NCBI GenBank assembly: GCA_026261815.1
Contig: JAMPIT010000848.1
Coordinates: 5,694,501 to 5,758,500, forward strand
Source of the DNA: Monarcha castaneiventris obscurior
Taxonomy: Eukaryota; Chordata; Aves; Passeriformes; Monarchidae
Direction of reading: 5' to 3'
Length of the DNA stretch: 64,000 bases
A program made the translations under genes and the position numbers. Below, piece after piece: positions 24,421 to 37,701 of the stretch (within the stretch, counting starts at the first letter, position 1; every line of letters begins with the position of its first letter). The notes beneath the pieces are model-generated. The model saw only the letters and a program-made list of their open reading frames with translations. It searched no databases and was not told the origin of the DNA.

Positions 24421-27400
24421 AAAGCCTCTGTGATTCTTACTTGAAGTTTCTACTGAGAACCAGTAAACCAGCAGCAAAATAAGGAGCCTAGCAGGTGGCA
24501 ATGCTGGGTCACGGTGAATGGGTCTGGTTTTGGTGTGCCTGGCCCTGGGACTGAGCCATGCTGAGCCTCCCTGGATCTCTGGGATGAGCCTGCTCTGGGG
24601 TGGTGGTTGTGGAGGGTGTGCTGGGCACAGGGGAGCTCTGCTGAGAGGAAAGGTGTGTTAACCTGACTGCATGACATCTTCCTGGGGTCTGGACACCTCT
24701 GTGAGCTCAGTGAACATGGCTGTGCTTATTGACCTCTGTAGGTCTCTCTGGAGCCGTGTCCAGGGGCAGATGCAGCAGGAGATCAGCAGTGGAAAAGGCA
24801 CCCAGTGGCATAGTTCAAACAGCTGGACTATTGCAGTTGCCAAAACAAGGGATTTCTCATGTGTCTGCCAAAAAAAACCTCAGAGGACAGTACCTAGTGG
24901 GGTAGAGCATATCCAGAATCCCACTACAGCAATGCCATTTTCGTAAATTAAAAGTTAGAGCACAACCTGTTCCAATTATTTTTTCCTGTTTTGCCCTGGG
25001 GATCTCTAGATCAAACACCACCTCAGCTCCCTCCATGCATCCCACCATGACAGCCCACAGCTACAGGGAGGGCTGGTCCCCACCCTGTTCCCCCTCACCA
25101 CGGAGCCTCTGAGTGCTCCCTGTGGGCTGAGGAGGCCTTTGGGTTACCCACTTCTGGGGGGATGCTGTGAAGCCTCCGTGCCTTTGGAGGGAGCAGGTAT
25201 GGACCCACCTTGCCCTGAGTCAAGCCCAAGACAATATCTTGCCTTCCAGACAGGAGGAAGTGCCTGTAGGCTGGAGTAAATCAGCACTTCAGCCTCTGAG
25301 CCCAAATCCAGCCTCAGGCAGGTGGAGGATTTCAGGTCCCCTCGCAGAGGAGCCTGGACCTGGCTGCTCCAGCTCCCCTTGTGATGCTGCTGAATTTGAG
25401 CTGGGCAGAATTGAGGTCTTGAAGGACTGCACAGAACTGGAGTGGCTTCCCCTTCTTCTCCTTTCTGGGCCCATATGTGTGGTCCCATATGGGAGGATCA
25501 AGCCATCCCTGAAGGAAGGAGATCCATTGTGCCTTTCCTGGGATGTGCAGAGCTGCTTGGCTCATGGAAGGGCTGTGGGGGAAACCTGAGCTGTCTCTGA
25601 GCAGGAGCTCAGGCTGGATCATCGAGTTCTGTCTCCTCTGAAGCTCAATGAATCTAGAAAACCATCTCCCCTTGTCATCTGTGCTAAGAGATTCACAGCA
25701 CCTGCACAAAAGTGCTTTTATGTCTGCTTCATGCATATTGAGAGTTGACATTAAAAGAGGGGGAAGGAAAGAACAATCCATTAGGCTCTGTGCACTAAAT
25801 CCTAGATTTCAAACTGACACATCTAAAAATACCTGTGATATGAAAGCAGATACAGCATGATAATTATATACTGCAGGTCTATTGTACCATTGTGTTCCAT
25901 ATGGGATTCCAGGAGCAAACCAGCCTGGTTCAAGTGAGGAGCCTTGCTGCTGGATGGATTAATATCAGCAGCATCTCAAAATGCTCCAGACCCTGGACCA
26001 GGGCTCTTCAGTGCTGGGAATTGGCACTGTGTGGCTCTTCCTTGCCCAGGTTTGATGTAGTTCTTTGAAGAGTCCTTTGGTGGCTGGCCCGAAACCAGTT
26101 TCTTGTGTGAAGTGGTTAGCATCTGTGCCTTCCCACTTTCTGGAGAGATTTCTCATGTCCTTGGATGTGGTAGAAAGAATGTGTCATGAAACTACTGACC
26201 TCGGGTTGGCATGGGGGAGCCACCCAGGCTCTGAATCATTTAACCACGGGAAAGGATGAATTTTGTGTGTTTCTGGCAGATTCCTGCAGTTAAAAACTTC
26301 AGTGAAAATTAAGATTAAATTGTAGGCTCATTACTTAATGATTTAATTTCATATAAATAGACCCAGTAAATCATGTTCATTATTGCATAATAACACAATG
26401 ATGTGTTTGTTTGTGTTTAAAATGATCTCCATAAGATGCACCATCCGTATCCCTGCATATGAACCATCTCCCAGCTTTCCCACTCTGACTCAGTGACAAC
26501 ACGGGACAGATTTGCCTAAAAATCAAGCCTGCTGCTAGAAGTCTGCTGCCTGCCTGAGAAAACATGGAATATCCTCTCCATCCAGGCAAAACAGCAACGG
26601 CCTGGTTTGGAAACAGCTACTGAGGGAGCAGGAAGGAGGACAGACCCACGCTGCGAAGTCCCTGGTGTCACCTGGGTGTCCCTGGTGCTGGGATCTGGGT
26701 TGCATTTTCCAGCTTGCAATGATTCTGAAAGCCAAGTCCTGGTCAGGGGGGGTTGGAGAAGGTCCCATTCCTTTGGTAAAGGTTCTTTGGGAACCTCTGT
26801 CCAGCTGTGCCAGCCTCACCTTCCACTTCCACTGTGATGATAGTTGTGGGTTTAGCTGGAGAAGAAGCCGCCTGGGATCCTCCCGCTGAAAGACTCTATA
26901 AAAAGGCAAGTTATTCCCTGTAATTTAAAAGTATTGCCAACCCCAAATGTTAAAAACTTCTGAGGTTCCCAAACCACGAGAACCAGCCAAACTGTCACAG
27001 GGTTTTCAATTTTAATTGGAGCTCCTTCTTCTTTTCCTTCTGGTTTTCGAGCCTGGGTTTGGGACCTGTTGTCATTCGCAGGGAAAAGTCACGACGAAGC
27101 ACAAACTCTCTGGGTTTCAGAAGTGAAACCCAAATCTCTTTCCATCACGTGTCTCTCTTAGAGATGGGGCTTCTAAAATGTCAGAGAGGGGGGAGCATCC
27201 TGACAACAGCCCCAGAGTGGAGCATGTGCCCCTTTGCTTCCTGTGCATGTCTCACACGGCTCCTCGCACCTCTGCCCCACTTCCAGCCAGTCCCAGAGGG
27301 GAACAGGGACCCCAAAGGCAGCTTTGTCCTTTCCCTGGGAGAGCCAGGGCAGCTCTGTGGGAGGAAATCACTCCTCCTGCTCTCTGAGAAAACCACCTGC

Positions 27401-30400
27401 GTTTAAGTGGGTCAAAGAGAGCTGTGAAGTTCACACGTCCCCGCTGCGAGAGCAGGGGATGTGTGACAGGGAGGGTGCGGATCTCACCTCTGGTGCTGAG
27501 CTCTGCTGCCAGCAGAGGTGGCCAGGACAGAGGAGATCGGTGCTCAATGCTAGAAAACCCCTCAGGAAGAGCCCCAGAGGAAGGTGATTAGTTTTTGTAA
27601 TTGCTTGTTGCCTAACAGGGGTGGTCTCTCCCGTGTCCACCCCTCTCCAGGCAGTGACTTCTCTGTGTTTTAGGGGTACTAAAAGCAAACACCACCCAAC
27701 CACAGGTTTTCAGAAGTGGGGTTTGAGCCTCTTTGTGTCTCTTCCTGTGTTCAAACTACAGGCCAGGCTCTCAGCTGAGCTTCTGAAGGCACCACAGCAC
27801 AGGCAGAGGTTTGCTCCCACAGACCTACCAGCTGAGCCACACAAGAAAGGGTTACAGTCCCCTGCCAGGGAACAGAGCCTGGCTCATGTCCCTTTCCTCA
27901 GCAAATGTGGGAAACAGATCCCAGGTCTCCCAAATCCTTGGTTTGTGCTGTTCTAGAAGTAACTCCTGCATGAGGCATGGCCACGTGTTCAGGGTGCTGA
28001 ATATGTGGTGGGAGCATGAACTGGAAATGAAATCTTCAGGGGCTGAGATGGGCAGTGCCACACTCCCAGCAATGAAAGGGCTGGAATGGGATCCCCCAAT
28101 GTGCTGTGGAAAAAGCTGCACCTCTGTGCCTCAGCTTCCCCCTCTGCTGCTTCTGGAGACAGGCATTCCTGGGAAACGCTAGATGAAAGGCAGGAGTAGA
28201 AAATCTGAGAGGACAGAGCAAGCCCAGATTTGCTCAGGAGCCCCCCTGGCAGCACCAGGATCTGCAGACAGCTCTCTGAGGTGGACAGGGATGGCCCTGG
28301 GGATGGGATTCCTCGGCCTTTGGGGCTGCTTTACCATTACAGCTCTTTCTGTCAGGCTGCTTCAGCATCTGGCCAGAGCAATGAGGCTGTTTCCCCAGTG
28401 GAGACCCCTTCTCTTAGCACTGACAAGACCCTGGCCTCGAAGGAGGAGTCAGGGAGCAAAAGGCTACGAGTTGGGTGAAGATAAAACACAATTTCAGTGA
28501 CTGTGTAACCCTGGCTCTCTCCACATGCGCTTTTTCTTGCTTTTCCTCCCAGCTTTCAAGAATCTGTCACCACAGTTTTCCACTGAAACACCTATCCCTG
28601 GCAGAACCCTTACTTTAGATACCATTGTTTGTACAATTTCCTACCAATATAGGCTGCTGTAAGGACTTCCCTGCTTGTTTAAGGTCACTCACCCTGCAGT
28701 GCATCTCCCTATCAGTACCAGGTGCGTGTGTAACACCGAGAGAAATTCTCAGAAACAGCAGCTCTGAAATCAGCCCTACCAGGAAATTAGGACAAAGGGA
28801 GATACTACATCTTCCCTCGTTATTTTTTTCAGAGAGAGGGAAAAAAGTTGCAAAGCAGGAAGAGAAAGGGGGTTGTGTGAGTAGCAGAAAAGGAAAAATA
28901 ATAGGAGGAAATTAAAAAAAAAAAAAACCCACGTGCATGGAGAAGGAAAAAAAGAAGGGCTGAAGGTGGGGGAAGGCAAAGCCACCTGTCCCCATGGGCG
29001 GTGCCTGGGCTCTGTTACTCGATGGCTCTGCAGCAGGTGCTGCTCTGATCCCACATCCTGCCCTGCTCCACTGATAACAGCCCGCAGGACCCCTGCCAAG
29101 GGCCTCATCCCGGCGTTTATGGCTCTTTTCTGTCTCCAGAGGATCTCTGGGTGTGCAGCCCCAGGAGCACGTTGTCTGTAAACCGCCTGCGAGGACAGAG
29201 GTGTGCTGTCCTCCTCTGCTCGGGCTGGCTGAAGAGGGAAAGGAGGGAAATTTGGGAGAGAAATGAAAGAAAAATGCCCTGTGGGTAAACTCCAGAAATC
29301 CCATGTAGCTTGGCTGGCTTTTTATAGGATTAGCTATTCCTCTGCATCATCACAGGGGGATAGACGTGTCAAACGACCACAGATTACTGTCGCTATTAAG
29401 GTCACCTGCAGGAGCTACTCCGGATTCCCTGTGATAGCACAAAACCCGAGTCTATTCAAGCAACATAAAGTAAGACAGGCTGTGACAAATTTCTAAGCTA
29501 CTTCCCCAGTGCTTATCCCACCTCAGCCATGAATCCCTGCCATTGGTGTGCTGAGAACAAGGAGCAGGGGCTGGCAGGGTGGGCACGGCCAACGTTCGGG
29601 AAAATCAGGCGTCTCCGGTGTTTGCCGACAGGAGTGGGAATGATATTTGTTTTCTGATAACAAGGTTGGTACTTTGCTCTTTCACAAGGTAGTTTTAAAA
29701 GCAGTTACTCTTGGGAGGGATTTAACTCCTTCCAATGACCTCTGTCCCTGCCTCTGCCCACAGAGATGACATAAAACCTCGTGAAGCTCCTGAATACTCA
29801 AAGATATCCAGATCCCCTCGCTGAGTGGAAGAAAGGTCCATCCCAAATGAAAGTCATTACTGCTGAAGCTTTTAGGAGTCTGGCAATGACCGTGTTTCAC
29901 AAAGCATCTCACCCCTGAGAAAAGTGCTCTTGGGCCTGGTAACTCTCTCTGCTCTCACATCTCCCTGGTGGGAGAAGGAGCCTGGAAGGACCATTTGGGA
30001 TGCAAAGCCCAGCCCCACGTGGGGACTGGTTCCCTGGTGATTCACGTGCTATGGGAGGAGTGGTGGTGCCCACACCACTTCCTTTGGCTGAGGCACTAAC
30101 TAGTTAATCAGAGAAAGTCGACTAGGAAAAAATTATATTGGTGAGCGCTCTTTGCCAAGTGACAGAAAAAAGATGGTGATTCATTTCAGGGGGTAACTGT
30201 AGTTCAAAGCTCCTCAGAGAAGGTTAACTACTTGTGACAATATGCCCAGAAATAATTTATTTGGCAGTGGATGAGAAAAGACAAAAAAGAAAAAAGTTGA
30301 ATACACTATTTTTGGATAGTGCTGGTGAGCCAGGACCAAGGAGCAGAACATATGGATGGGTCCATGCAGCCAAACCCTGATGGGGTGGCGGGTCCCACAC

Positions 30401-30805
30401 ACACCTACACCCACAGAACATGGCAGGGACAAACAGGAGCTGGCCCTGCTTGGATCCTTGTCCCTGGAGTGCCCAGCCCTGTCCCCCTCCCACCCTCAGC
30501 CTCCTCGAGTTTCCATGCCCCGCGGTGGGCACGGGGCCAGTTTGCTGGAGGAGCCTTGGAGAAAGAAACCCTTGGTCAAGGGGTAAAATTACTTGGGAAG
30601 TGAGAGCTGTCATGCCAGGCAGCGGCAGAGCCAGAGCAAGAACCCCCTGATTAGTATTCCTAGAGCTCTGCACTTTTTCAGGAGAGAAGCACCTACATTT
30701 AGCAGCCAGAGTAAATATCAGGCCTTAATATTGTGTGCTAATAGACTCGCTTTTGCAGCTACTGATGACTGTAGTTTTGGAAAATTTATTGTTGCTATAA
30801 AACGA

Positions 30806-30847
30806 GTCTCTCTCTCTCTCTCTCTCTTCCCTCTCCCTCTCTCTTCT
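30806..30847. repeat. CT-rich microsatellite
   Basis: About ten perfect TC units followed by degenerate CCTCTC units. It is embedded in an AT-rich, repeat-poor block flagged as a candidate regulatory element. Confidence 0.93.
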
Positions 30848-31417
30848 GCTAATTGACAAAGAGGCCCAGTAATTAAAGGACAATAAAAGTTTTCCAGTAA
30901 TTAGTTTCTCTTGTTTGGTTACAGGCCATCAATTGTTCTTTAATAATACCAATCGTTAGCATGCAGTAGTCAGTGGGCTCTCAAAGGCTTCTGGGGCACA
31001 ACCACTTACCAACACTACACATTCCATTCCCATGAGGGCATCCTGCATCCAGCGGGAAATTAACCCTCTCCTAGGATGAAGCACTCCTACCCTGCCTTCG
31101 TGTTTTGGGGTAAACAGCTCACATAGCTAATGACCCGGAGATGGCAATTAGGGTAAGGTAATTATCTGTACCTGGGGAGGAGCAGGGGTAGAGCAGCTCA
31201 CGTGGGCACAGGGCAGGGCTCTGGCAGCCCGGGGTTCTACCTCTCTGGGGAGGCTGCCCTTCAGCACGCCCTGCCCTGCTAAAATTCATGGCAAAATATT
31301 CTTTCAAGGTCTAATTTTGCAGAGGGGCATTCCCACTGATCCCAGCAGGATTAAAGGATGAAGTACTTGAAGGGGTCCTATAAGAAAGATGGGCACAAAC
31401 TTTTAGGCATGGGCTGT

Positions 31418-31686
31418 TGAGACAGGACACGGGGTGATGGTTTTAAACTAAAAGAGGAGACATTCACAGTAGATATAAGCAGTTTTTTACAACGATGATG
31501 GTGAAACACTGGCACAGATTGCTCTGTGAGGTGATGGCTGCCCCTGGATCCCTGGATGTGTCCAAGGCCAGGTTGGATGAGGTTTGGAGCAACCTGGGAT
31601 TGTGGAAGGTGCCCCTGCCCATGGAAGGGGGTGGAATGAGATGAAATTTAAGGTCCCTTCCAACCCAAACCACTCTGGGATTAAGT
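31418..31686 (+). mobile_element. CR1 LINE fragment, 3' end
   Basis: Starts within GACAGGACACGGGGTGATGG and TTTTAAACTAAAAGAGGAGA, the end of the CR1 coding region, and runs through GTGAAACACTGGCACAGATT, GGCCAGGTTGGATGAGG and CTTCCAACCCAAACCACTCT. It is longer at the 5' side than most copies here. Sense is plus strand; the frame is broken. Confidence 0.92.
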
Positions 31687-34600
31687 GACCACTCTGGGAT
31701 GAGCAAATCCCAGCTGATTACAACTTCGTATCTGCCTCCCTGAATGCTGCATTGTGAGTTTGAGGCTGAACTTGTTTGTGAGATTTGGCACCCATCTAGG
31801 GAGGGCTGGAGACAGCATTCCCTGTTGGCCTCTTTTCCTTTGCTGGACCCAGCTGAAGCTGAAATGAGAACAGAACCATAGAGGCTCTCTCCAGGAGAGA
31901 CCTCAGCCTGCAAAGATCTCAGGCTCTGACCATCCCACATCAAACTTTAACCATAAGATGAGGTGCTGGTTTAAAACAGGTGCCGAGGATTCCCTAATGG
32001 TGGAAGATCCCACATCCAAGAGATGTCGCCCCTGACAGCTCCTCCTCTCTACTGATGGAGCAGGCACCTCACCACGCCTGGGTGTCCAGCCTGGACTGAG
32101 ATCCCAATCCAGCCAAGCTCCCTACCACCCACCTGCCTAATTTCAGGACAGATGGATTTGAGGGAAGTATTTAACAGGCAAAGAAGAGAGAAAATCCTTC
32201 TCCTCCACAAGGTTTTTCAAGGGCGCTGTGTTTATACACCTGACTCGCAATTCACTTGGAAGTTCTCTCTCAAATGAAATCCATCTTTGGTTCTGACAAT
32301 CTTCACTGATGTTGCTGGTTTTTTCGTCACCTTGGAAGCTGTGGCTCCTGGAGCCCTGCCCAGCAGTGTCAGCCACCAATCAAAGATAAAAAAAAAACAA
32401 ACCAAGAAATAAAACTGAATCTCAGCATTGCAGGGGAAAGATTAAAAATACACTCTTCAAATTTCAGAAAGAAAATTAAAAGCCCCTTCCCATCCTTTAT
32501 TCACACTGAGATACAGATGAATTCTCATGGATTTTTTTCCATAAGGCAGAGACTCACTCTGGGGAGATGTGGCTCCCAATTTCTGAGTCCTCAGGCTTGC
32601 AGTGGAAGGGAGTTTTGCAGCACCTCTCAAGCTTCAGCCTTTCCCTAACATTCACAGCAAGCTGGATTTATTATCTCCTCCTCATATTTCATCTTCTCCT
32701 CCTTGCCTCCTGCAGCAGGTCCAATGGGAGCCAGGAGAAGTTCTCCAAGTGATCCTAAACTCACCTCCCTGATGGAACTTTTATGGACAGCTCTCAGGGA
32801 TGGGGTTGAACATCAATGGAATCCAGTGGAAGCTGTTTCCAGGGGGCAAAAAGGATCCCTGCTCACAAGCTGGAGTCCTCCCTGGCCTGGAGGAGCTCCT
32901 CTCCTGCAGGCAGCTCCTGCCCTGCCACTGCCTGTCTCTGCTTTCCATCAGAAATTCCTCACGTGCCGCAGCTGAACAGCCCCGTAGGCTCCCCACGAAA
33001 AACCTTGATTTTGTCTAATCAGAATTTTCTGACATTTCCTGGAAGATTCCCAAAGAGCACTCAAACACTTGAGGAGCCTGGATCCTGGGTATGATTCCTG
33101 TCCATAAATAGCCAGGCTGAAGTTCAGTTAAATAATCATGGCATCCAACTGTGTGGCCCCTGCCAGAGCTTGGCACGGGCTCGTCACCCTGAGCCAAGCA
33201 CAGGGGGCTGTGCTGGGGTGTCTCAGCCTTCCCACTGTGTCTGCCCAGCTCCTCTTCCTCACTGTGTCCTTTGTCTCCTCCTCCTCCTCCTCATCCTGGG
33301 CACACTCGTGCCCCAGGAGGTGCTAAGGGATGGCAGCCCAGATTCCCACAGCACTCCAAGGCTTGGGGAGGAGCTGTGGAGCTGCAGAGGAGGCTGGGGG
33401 GCACCAGGGTCTGCAGGGAGGTGGATGAAACGTGAGCAAGTGCCATGAAAGGCTCCCAAGGCTGGTTCATGTTGCTGCAGGGCAGGAGGGAGATGCTGCT
33501 GGTGCTCTGCAGGCCCCTTGTGGCCTTTTCTCCAGCACAGATGAACACTCAGCAAAGCCCATCCCCACACAGACCCCAAAACCTTTTCCATGCAGCCCTT
33601 GGATTTTCCATGCAGTCAATGGATTTGCCTGCAGTGAGTCCAGGTGAAGCTGCAGGACCACACAGCGAGACTTGGTCCATAAAATTCAGGTATAACTTCT
33701 CCCCTCCTCATTTCAGGCTTCCCTTGGTTGCCACATTGGCACAATCTTCTGAGGGACTTGCCGGTGTCCCCAGGGCTTTGGGCACCTCTCCCAGCCTGGA
33801 GGCCACTTGCAGGTGGACACCAGGAGCTCTCTGGAGGGACCACCCAGAAATGAGCCCAGGGCCACTGCAGGGGACCCTTCAGCCTCCCTTTCTGCCCCAG
33901 CCCAAAGAGTGCAGGGGTCCTACTGACACCTCCCAAGGCACTGAGCTGCTCTCCCTCAGCCATGGGAGACTCTTCCAGGTCCTCATTAAGCACCTGCTTT
34001 CCCATCTATCTCCTACACCTTCAGGATTAGATGGGAGCTGAAAATCATAAGCGGAGTAACAACTCTTTTGGAGCATCATTCCTCCTTTTTCTCAGACTCC
34101 AACAGCTGATTTTTTCAAGGAATCAGTCGAACTCCATCACAGCTGGTGCTAAGGCATGGAGCACACCCAGCATGAGGGGTAAGTCTGGAATGTGCCCTTC
34201 TTTGTGCTGAGGTGGATCCACACAGTAAGGCTTTTTCTCTGTTTGTCACTGTTTTCCTCTGTGGCATCAGATTTTGGGACTCTTCCAGCAGCTCACTAAT
34301 GGAAAAGATGTAAATGCAAGGGAACATGGATAATGTACTGATGTCTCTGCTTTCACCTGCTTCCCTAAATGCTCCCTGGGAGGGAGCTCATCAGAAATGG
34401 GGGCTGCAGATTCTCCTTCAGGCATCTTAGCAGAAACACCTTCTTCTTCTACAATGACAGAGGTGTCTGCTCTTGCAAAATTCTGAGTAGCCTCAAATCC
34501 TGCTGCACCCAGGCAGGATGGGGAGCGGCTTCTGCTGCCCAAGACAGGGACCTCCATGAAGCCAAGTGCCTGTCATCACTTCACCTCGATTTTTTTTTCA

Positions 34601-34969
34601 ACAAGAAGGATGAGTGCTATCAGACAAGTTCTGCATATGCAGTTTGCCCAGTTCTGCCTATGTCTGGCAGAGGTGGGGAGATCTTAGAGACACAGGGTGA
34701 ATTCTTCTCTCCATCCACCTGCTGCAGCCCTGGCTTGAATCTGTACCCAATCCTTGGCTTCAGCGATTGCAGAGTGAAGGAAGAGCTACCTGTGCTTATA
34801 AAGCAATAATTCTCTATTACCTGCCAGTCTGGGTGATGTGACATCTCCTTGTGGGCAGGGCAGGGTCCATGCACTCCTCCCTATACCTTTGTAGAGTTAT
34901 GTTAACCTCTGTTTAATCTGAGGGGAGCAGGTTGAAAGGAGAAAACTTCGGTGCATGCAGTTATTGTTT
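31687..34969. other. No gene recognised
   Basis: GC-moderate DNA with the short CTC repeat at 33271. Many overlapping open frames on both strands have no shared features of real exons. Confidence 0.55.
33271..33296. repeat. CTC trinucleotide repeat, short
   Basis: About seven CTC units with one interruption (CTCATC). A simple repeat with no coding context that I can recognise. Confidence 0.85.
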
Positions 34970-35199
34970 CATAGAATCATGGAATATCCCTGAGCTGGAA
35001 GGGATCAACAGAGGTCATCCAGTCCAACCCCAGGCCCTGCACACACCCCAACAACCCCACCCTGGGCATCCCTGGCAGCGCTGCCCAAACGCTCCTGGAG
35101 CTCTGGCAGCCTCGGGGCCGTGCCCATTCCCTGGGGAGCCTGGGCAGTGCCCAGCACCCTCTGGGGGAAGAACCTTTCCTGATCTCCAACCTAAACCTG
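34970..35199 (-). mobile_element. CR1 LINE fragment, 3' end
   Basis: Begins CATAGAATCATGGAATATCC, then GAGCTGGAAGGGATCA, CATCCAGTCCAACCCCAGG, CCCCAACAACCCCACCC and AACGCTCCTGGAGCTCTGG. It ends near AACCTTTCCTGATCTCCAAC. It is the best preserved of the three copies of this subtype (with 996 and 42595). Sense is minus strand. Confidence 0.95.
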
Positions 35200-35993
35200 T
35201 GATATTTATCAATCTGATAAAGTGACAACTATCAAAATGCTGTGGGAAAAGCTGGCAGGGCATTCAGGGCATGAGGAGCTGCTGGCTCAGGGCTGGGGGG
35301 CTGCAAAGGGTTTACATAAAGATTGGTTTTCCCCTGTTCTCCCTATTAAAATGGGCTTCCCAATGTCTGGGTTTGGCCCTGCTACTCGAGTCCTACAGAA
35401 AGGCTGGACACATCTTCAGGCTGCACAGATGTGGTGGAAAGACAGGGGAGGAATGGTTTTGGCAAAACCTGAGGCGTATCAGAAAATCCATTTCTGAGAC
35501 ATGGGTCTTAGGGAAAATAAGTGTAATTCAGAGTGTTTGAAGCATCTCCTAATGCTTTTTCATGTCATATCTCAGAAATGGCTTGGCCTAGAAACTTCAG
35601 ATTTGTTTAATTCAAGAGCCCTTGACGTAATCTAGCACAGATGAGGGCTTCTGAGAGGCTGCAGTGCTTATTTGGAGTTATTCTCTTCTGAATTACAAAT
35701 CTATTAGTGTTTCACCAGCAGCTGTGACAGTGAAAAGTTAAGACAGGCCTTCCAGACTTTGTAAAGCAACCTTGGAGTCCTTTTCCAGGATCCCTGTGTC
35801 AGACTTGTTTCACCCACAAAAACGGTGCAGCAAGGACTGCTGAGAAGCACTGGAAACCAAAGCCAGCCCTGATGTCTACATCTGCCAGATCTCCCTGGAC
35901 CTGCTTTTTCCCCTCAGCTAACATGGAATTCCTTTCTCCTGACTTCAGTGCCCCACTCTGGTGTCACTGCTCCCCTGCCAGGTGTGTTCACAG

Positions 35994-36274
35994 CATCATC
36001 CCAGAACTGTTTGGGTTGGAAGGGATCTTAAAAAATCATCTCCTTCAACCCCTGCCACAGGCAGGGACACCTTCCACTATCCCAGGCTGCCCCAAGCCCA
36101 ACCTGGCCTTGGACGCTGCCAGGGATCCAGGGGCAGCCACAGCTTCTCTGGGCACCCTGTGCCAGGGCCTCCCCACCCTCACACCAAGAATTCTTCCCAA
36201 TATCCCATCTAACCCTGGCCTCGGGCAGCGTGGATCCATTCCCCCTTGTCCTGTCCCTGCAGGCCCTTGTCCAG
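35994..36274 (-). mobile_element. CR1 LINE fragment, 3' end
   Basis: Starts CATCATCCCAGAACTGTTTG and GGTTGGAAGGGATCTTAAAA, then GCAGGGACACCTTCCACTAT, the GGATCCAGGGGCAGCC stretch and CAATATCCCATCTAACCCTG. Sense is minus strand. It lies 800 bp from the CR1 at 34970 but is a different subtype, so the two are independent insertions. Confidence 0.93.
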
Positions 36275-37575
36275 GACATACTGAAACAGACAGGCTCAGT
36301 GCTCAGGCAGAACTGATTTCCCTCCTCCCAAATGCCCTCAGGAGCCCTTCCCTGGGATTGCCCCCCTCTACTCCCCTGCCAAGCCTGTGCCACCTTCTTT
36401 TTGTGACCCAGGAGTGGGATGAGTTTCGACTCATCACCCACATCCCATTTCAGCCAAATCTAAATAAAACTAAAAAGTGTCAGACAACTCCTGGCAACAG
36501 TTCATCTTAGAGAAGGAGGAGTGAGACACCATGAAGTTTGGGAAGAGATCTATTTGCAGTAATAAAATCAGAAAAAAAATAAAACCCTAGTGAAATTCAT
36601 TTCCTCTCTAATGGCCAGGGTGACTGGGGGAGCATGGATTTTTTTTTTTTAATAATTATCAGAGCTAAGGAGAGATGTTGCGGACAGGGTGTTAATTAGA
36701 CCTGATATACTCGGGTATATTGCATTTCATTAGGAGAGTAAATAACCCCAGCAGATTTTAATCCTGCTGGCAGTTCACCAAGTGCTGCAGAGGGATTATC
36801 TTTGAGGGTTAAAAGTAGGCCAAAGAGCTAAAAGCAGCCTTTCACGAAAGAAGAAGGCCAAGGATCCAGGTTAGGAGTGGTAGGCCAAAGCTCTGGGATA
36901 ATCAGATTGAATTCCTCAGCAGAAAGTACACTAAAAAGGAGATAAATCCCAATTGCCTCATTTCTGTGGGCAAACAGGAGGGAGGTGAATCAGGGCACTT
37001 TCTCCAGCTGGAAGGGAAATGTAGCCTGATGTTGTTTGTCTTATCAGCCCCAGTCTGATGGAGCTGCTGTGGCTGTGGGGGCTGAGGAGGGTGACCCAGC
37101 ATGGCTGCCAAGGAATCCTGGGGACAGCAGAGACCCCTTGGCTCAGCCACAGCAGAGGGAACAATGGTCTTGGGGTGCCCCAACACCTCTGTAGAGAGGG
37201 GAGAGAGATCCCCGTGGAGAGGCCACCCCAAAAGCCTTGTGGTGCCTCACAGCTCTCACACACACCGAGTTTGTGACCCCTGAGGGGTGACAGTCATTCA
37301 CCAGCAAGGGGACACTCGGGGCAGAGGAGCAGAGTGACCCTGCTTTGCTTTGGGTGGGCTTTTAGGGCAACCTCAGCCAGCCAGCATTTACCCTATAGGG
37401 ATTTAGTTACTTCTGGAATGAGCTCCTCATTCTGAATTTCGCATGGAAATGAAACCCAGAGGTGAGGTTTTAAATTGACAGGAAACAGGAAACAGCTCCC
37501 AGCCCTACCTGGTGCCTGTGGTGCAATTGCTCAGAAATCAGAGGAGCTGACCCTGCGCTCCCCCAGGATTTATCT
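36275..37575. other. No gene recognised; one candidate regulatory block
   Basis: The stretch 36655-36850 is AT-rich and repeat-free, with TTAATTAG and a small inverted repeat (ATATAC...GTATAT, 36705-36720). The rest shows nothing I can name. Confidence 0.5.
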
Positions 37576-37701
37576 CAGAATCACAGAATGGTTTGGGTTG
37601 GAAGGGACCTTAAAAAATCATCTTGTCCCATCCCCTGCTGTGGACAGGGACACCTTCCACAAGACCAGGTTGCTCCAAGCCCCGTCCAGCCTGGCCTTGT
37701 T
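37576..37701 (-). mobile_element. CR1 LINE fragment, 3' end, short
   Basis: Begins CAGAATCACAGAATGGTTTG, then GGTTGGAAGGGACCTTAAAA and GACACCTTCCACAAGACCAG, and stops after AGCCTGGCCTTG. The well-kept 3' tail and low divergence suggest a fairly young insertion. Sense is minus strand. Confidence 0.94.

Larger units (their letters stand above)
23831..31417. other. No gene recognised; one candidate regulatory block
   Basis: About 7.6 kb, with the poly(T) run at 24397 and the CT repeat at 30806. The block at 30640-30990 looks like conserved noncoding DNA (see findings). An A-run lies at about 28913-28927. No exon is supported. Confidence 0.5.
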
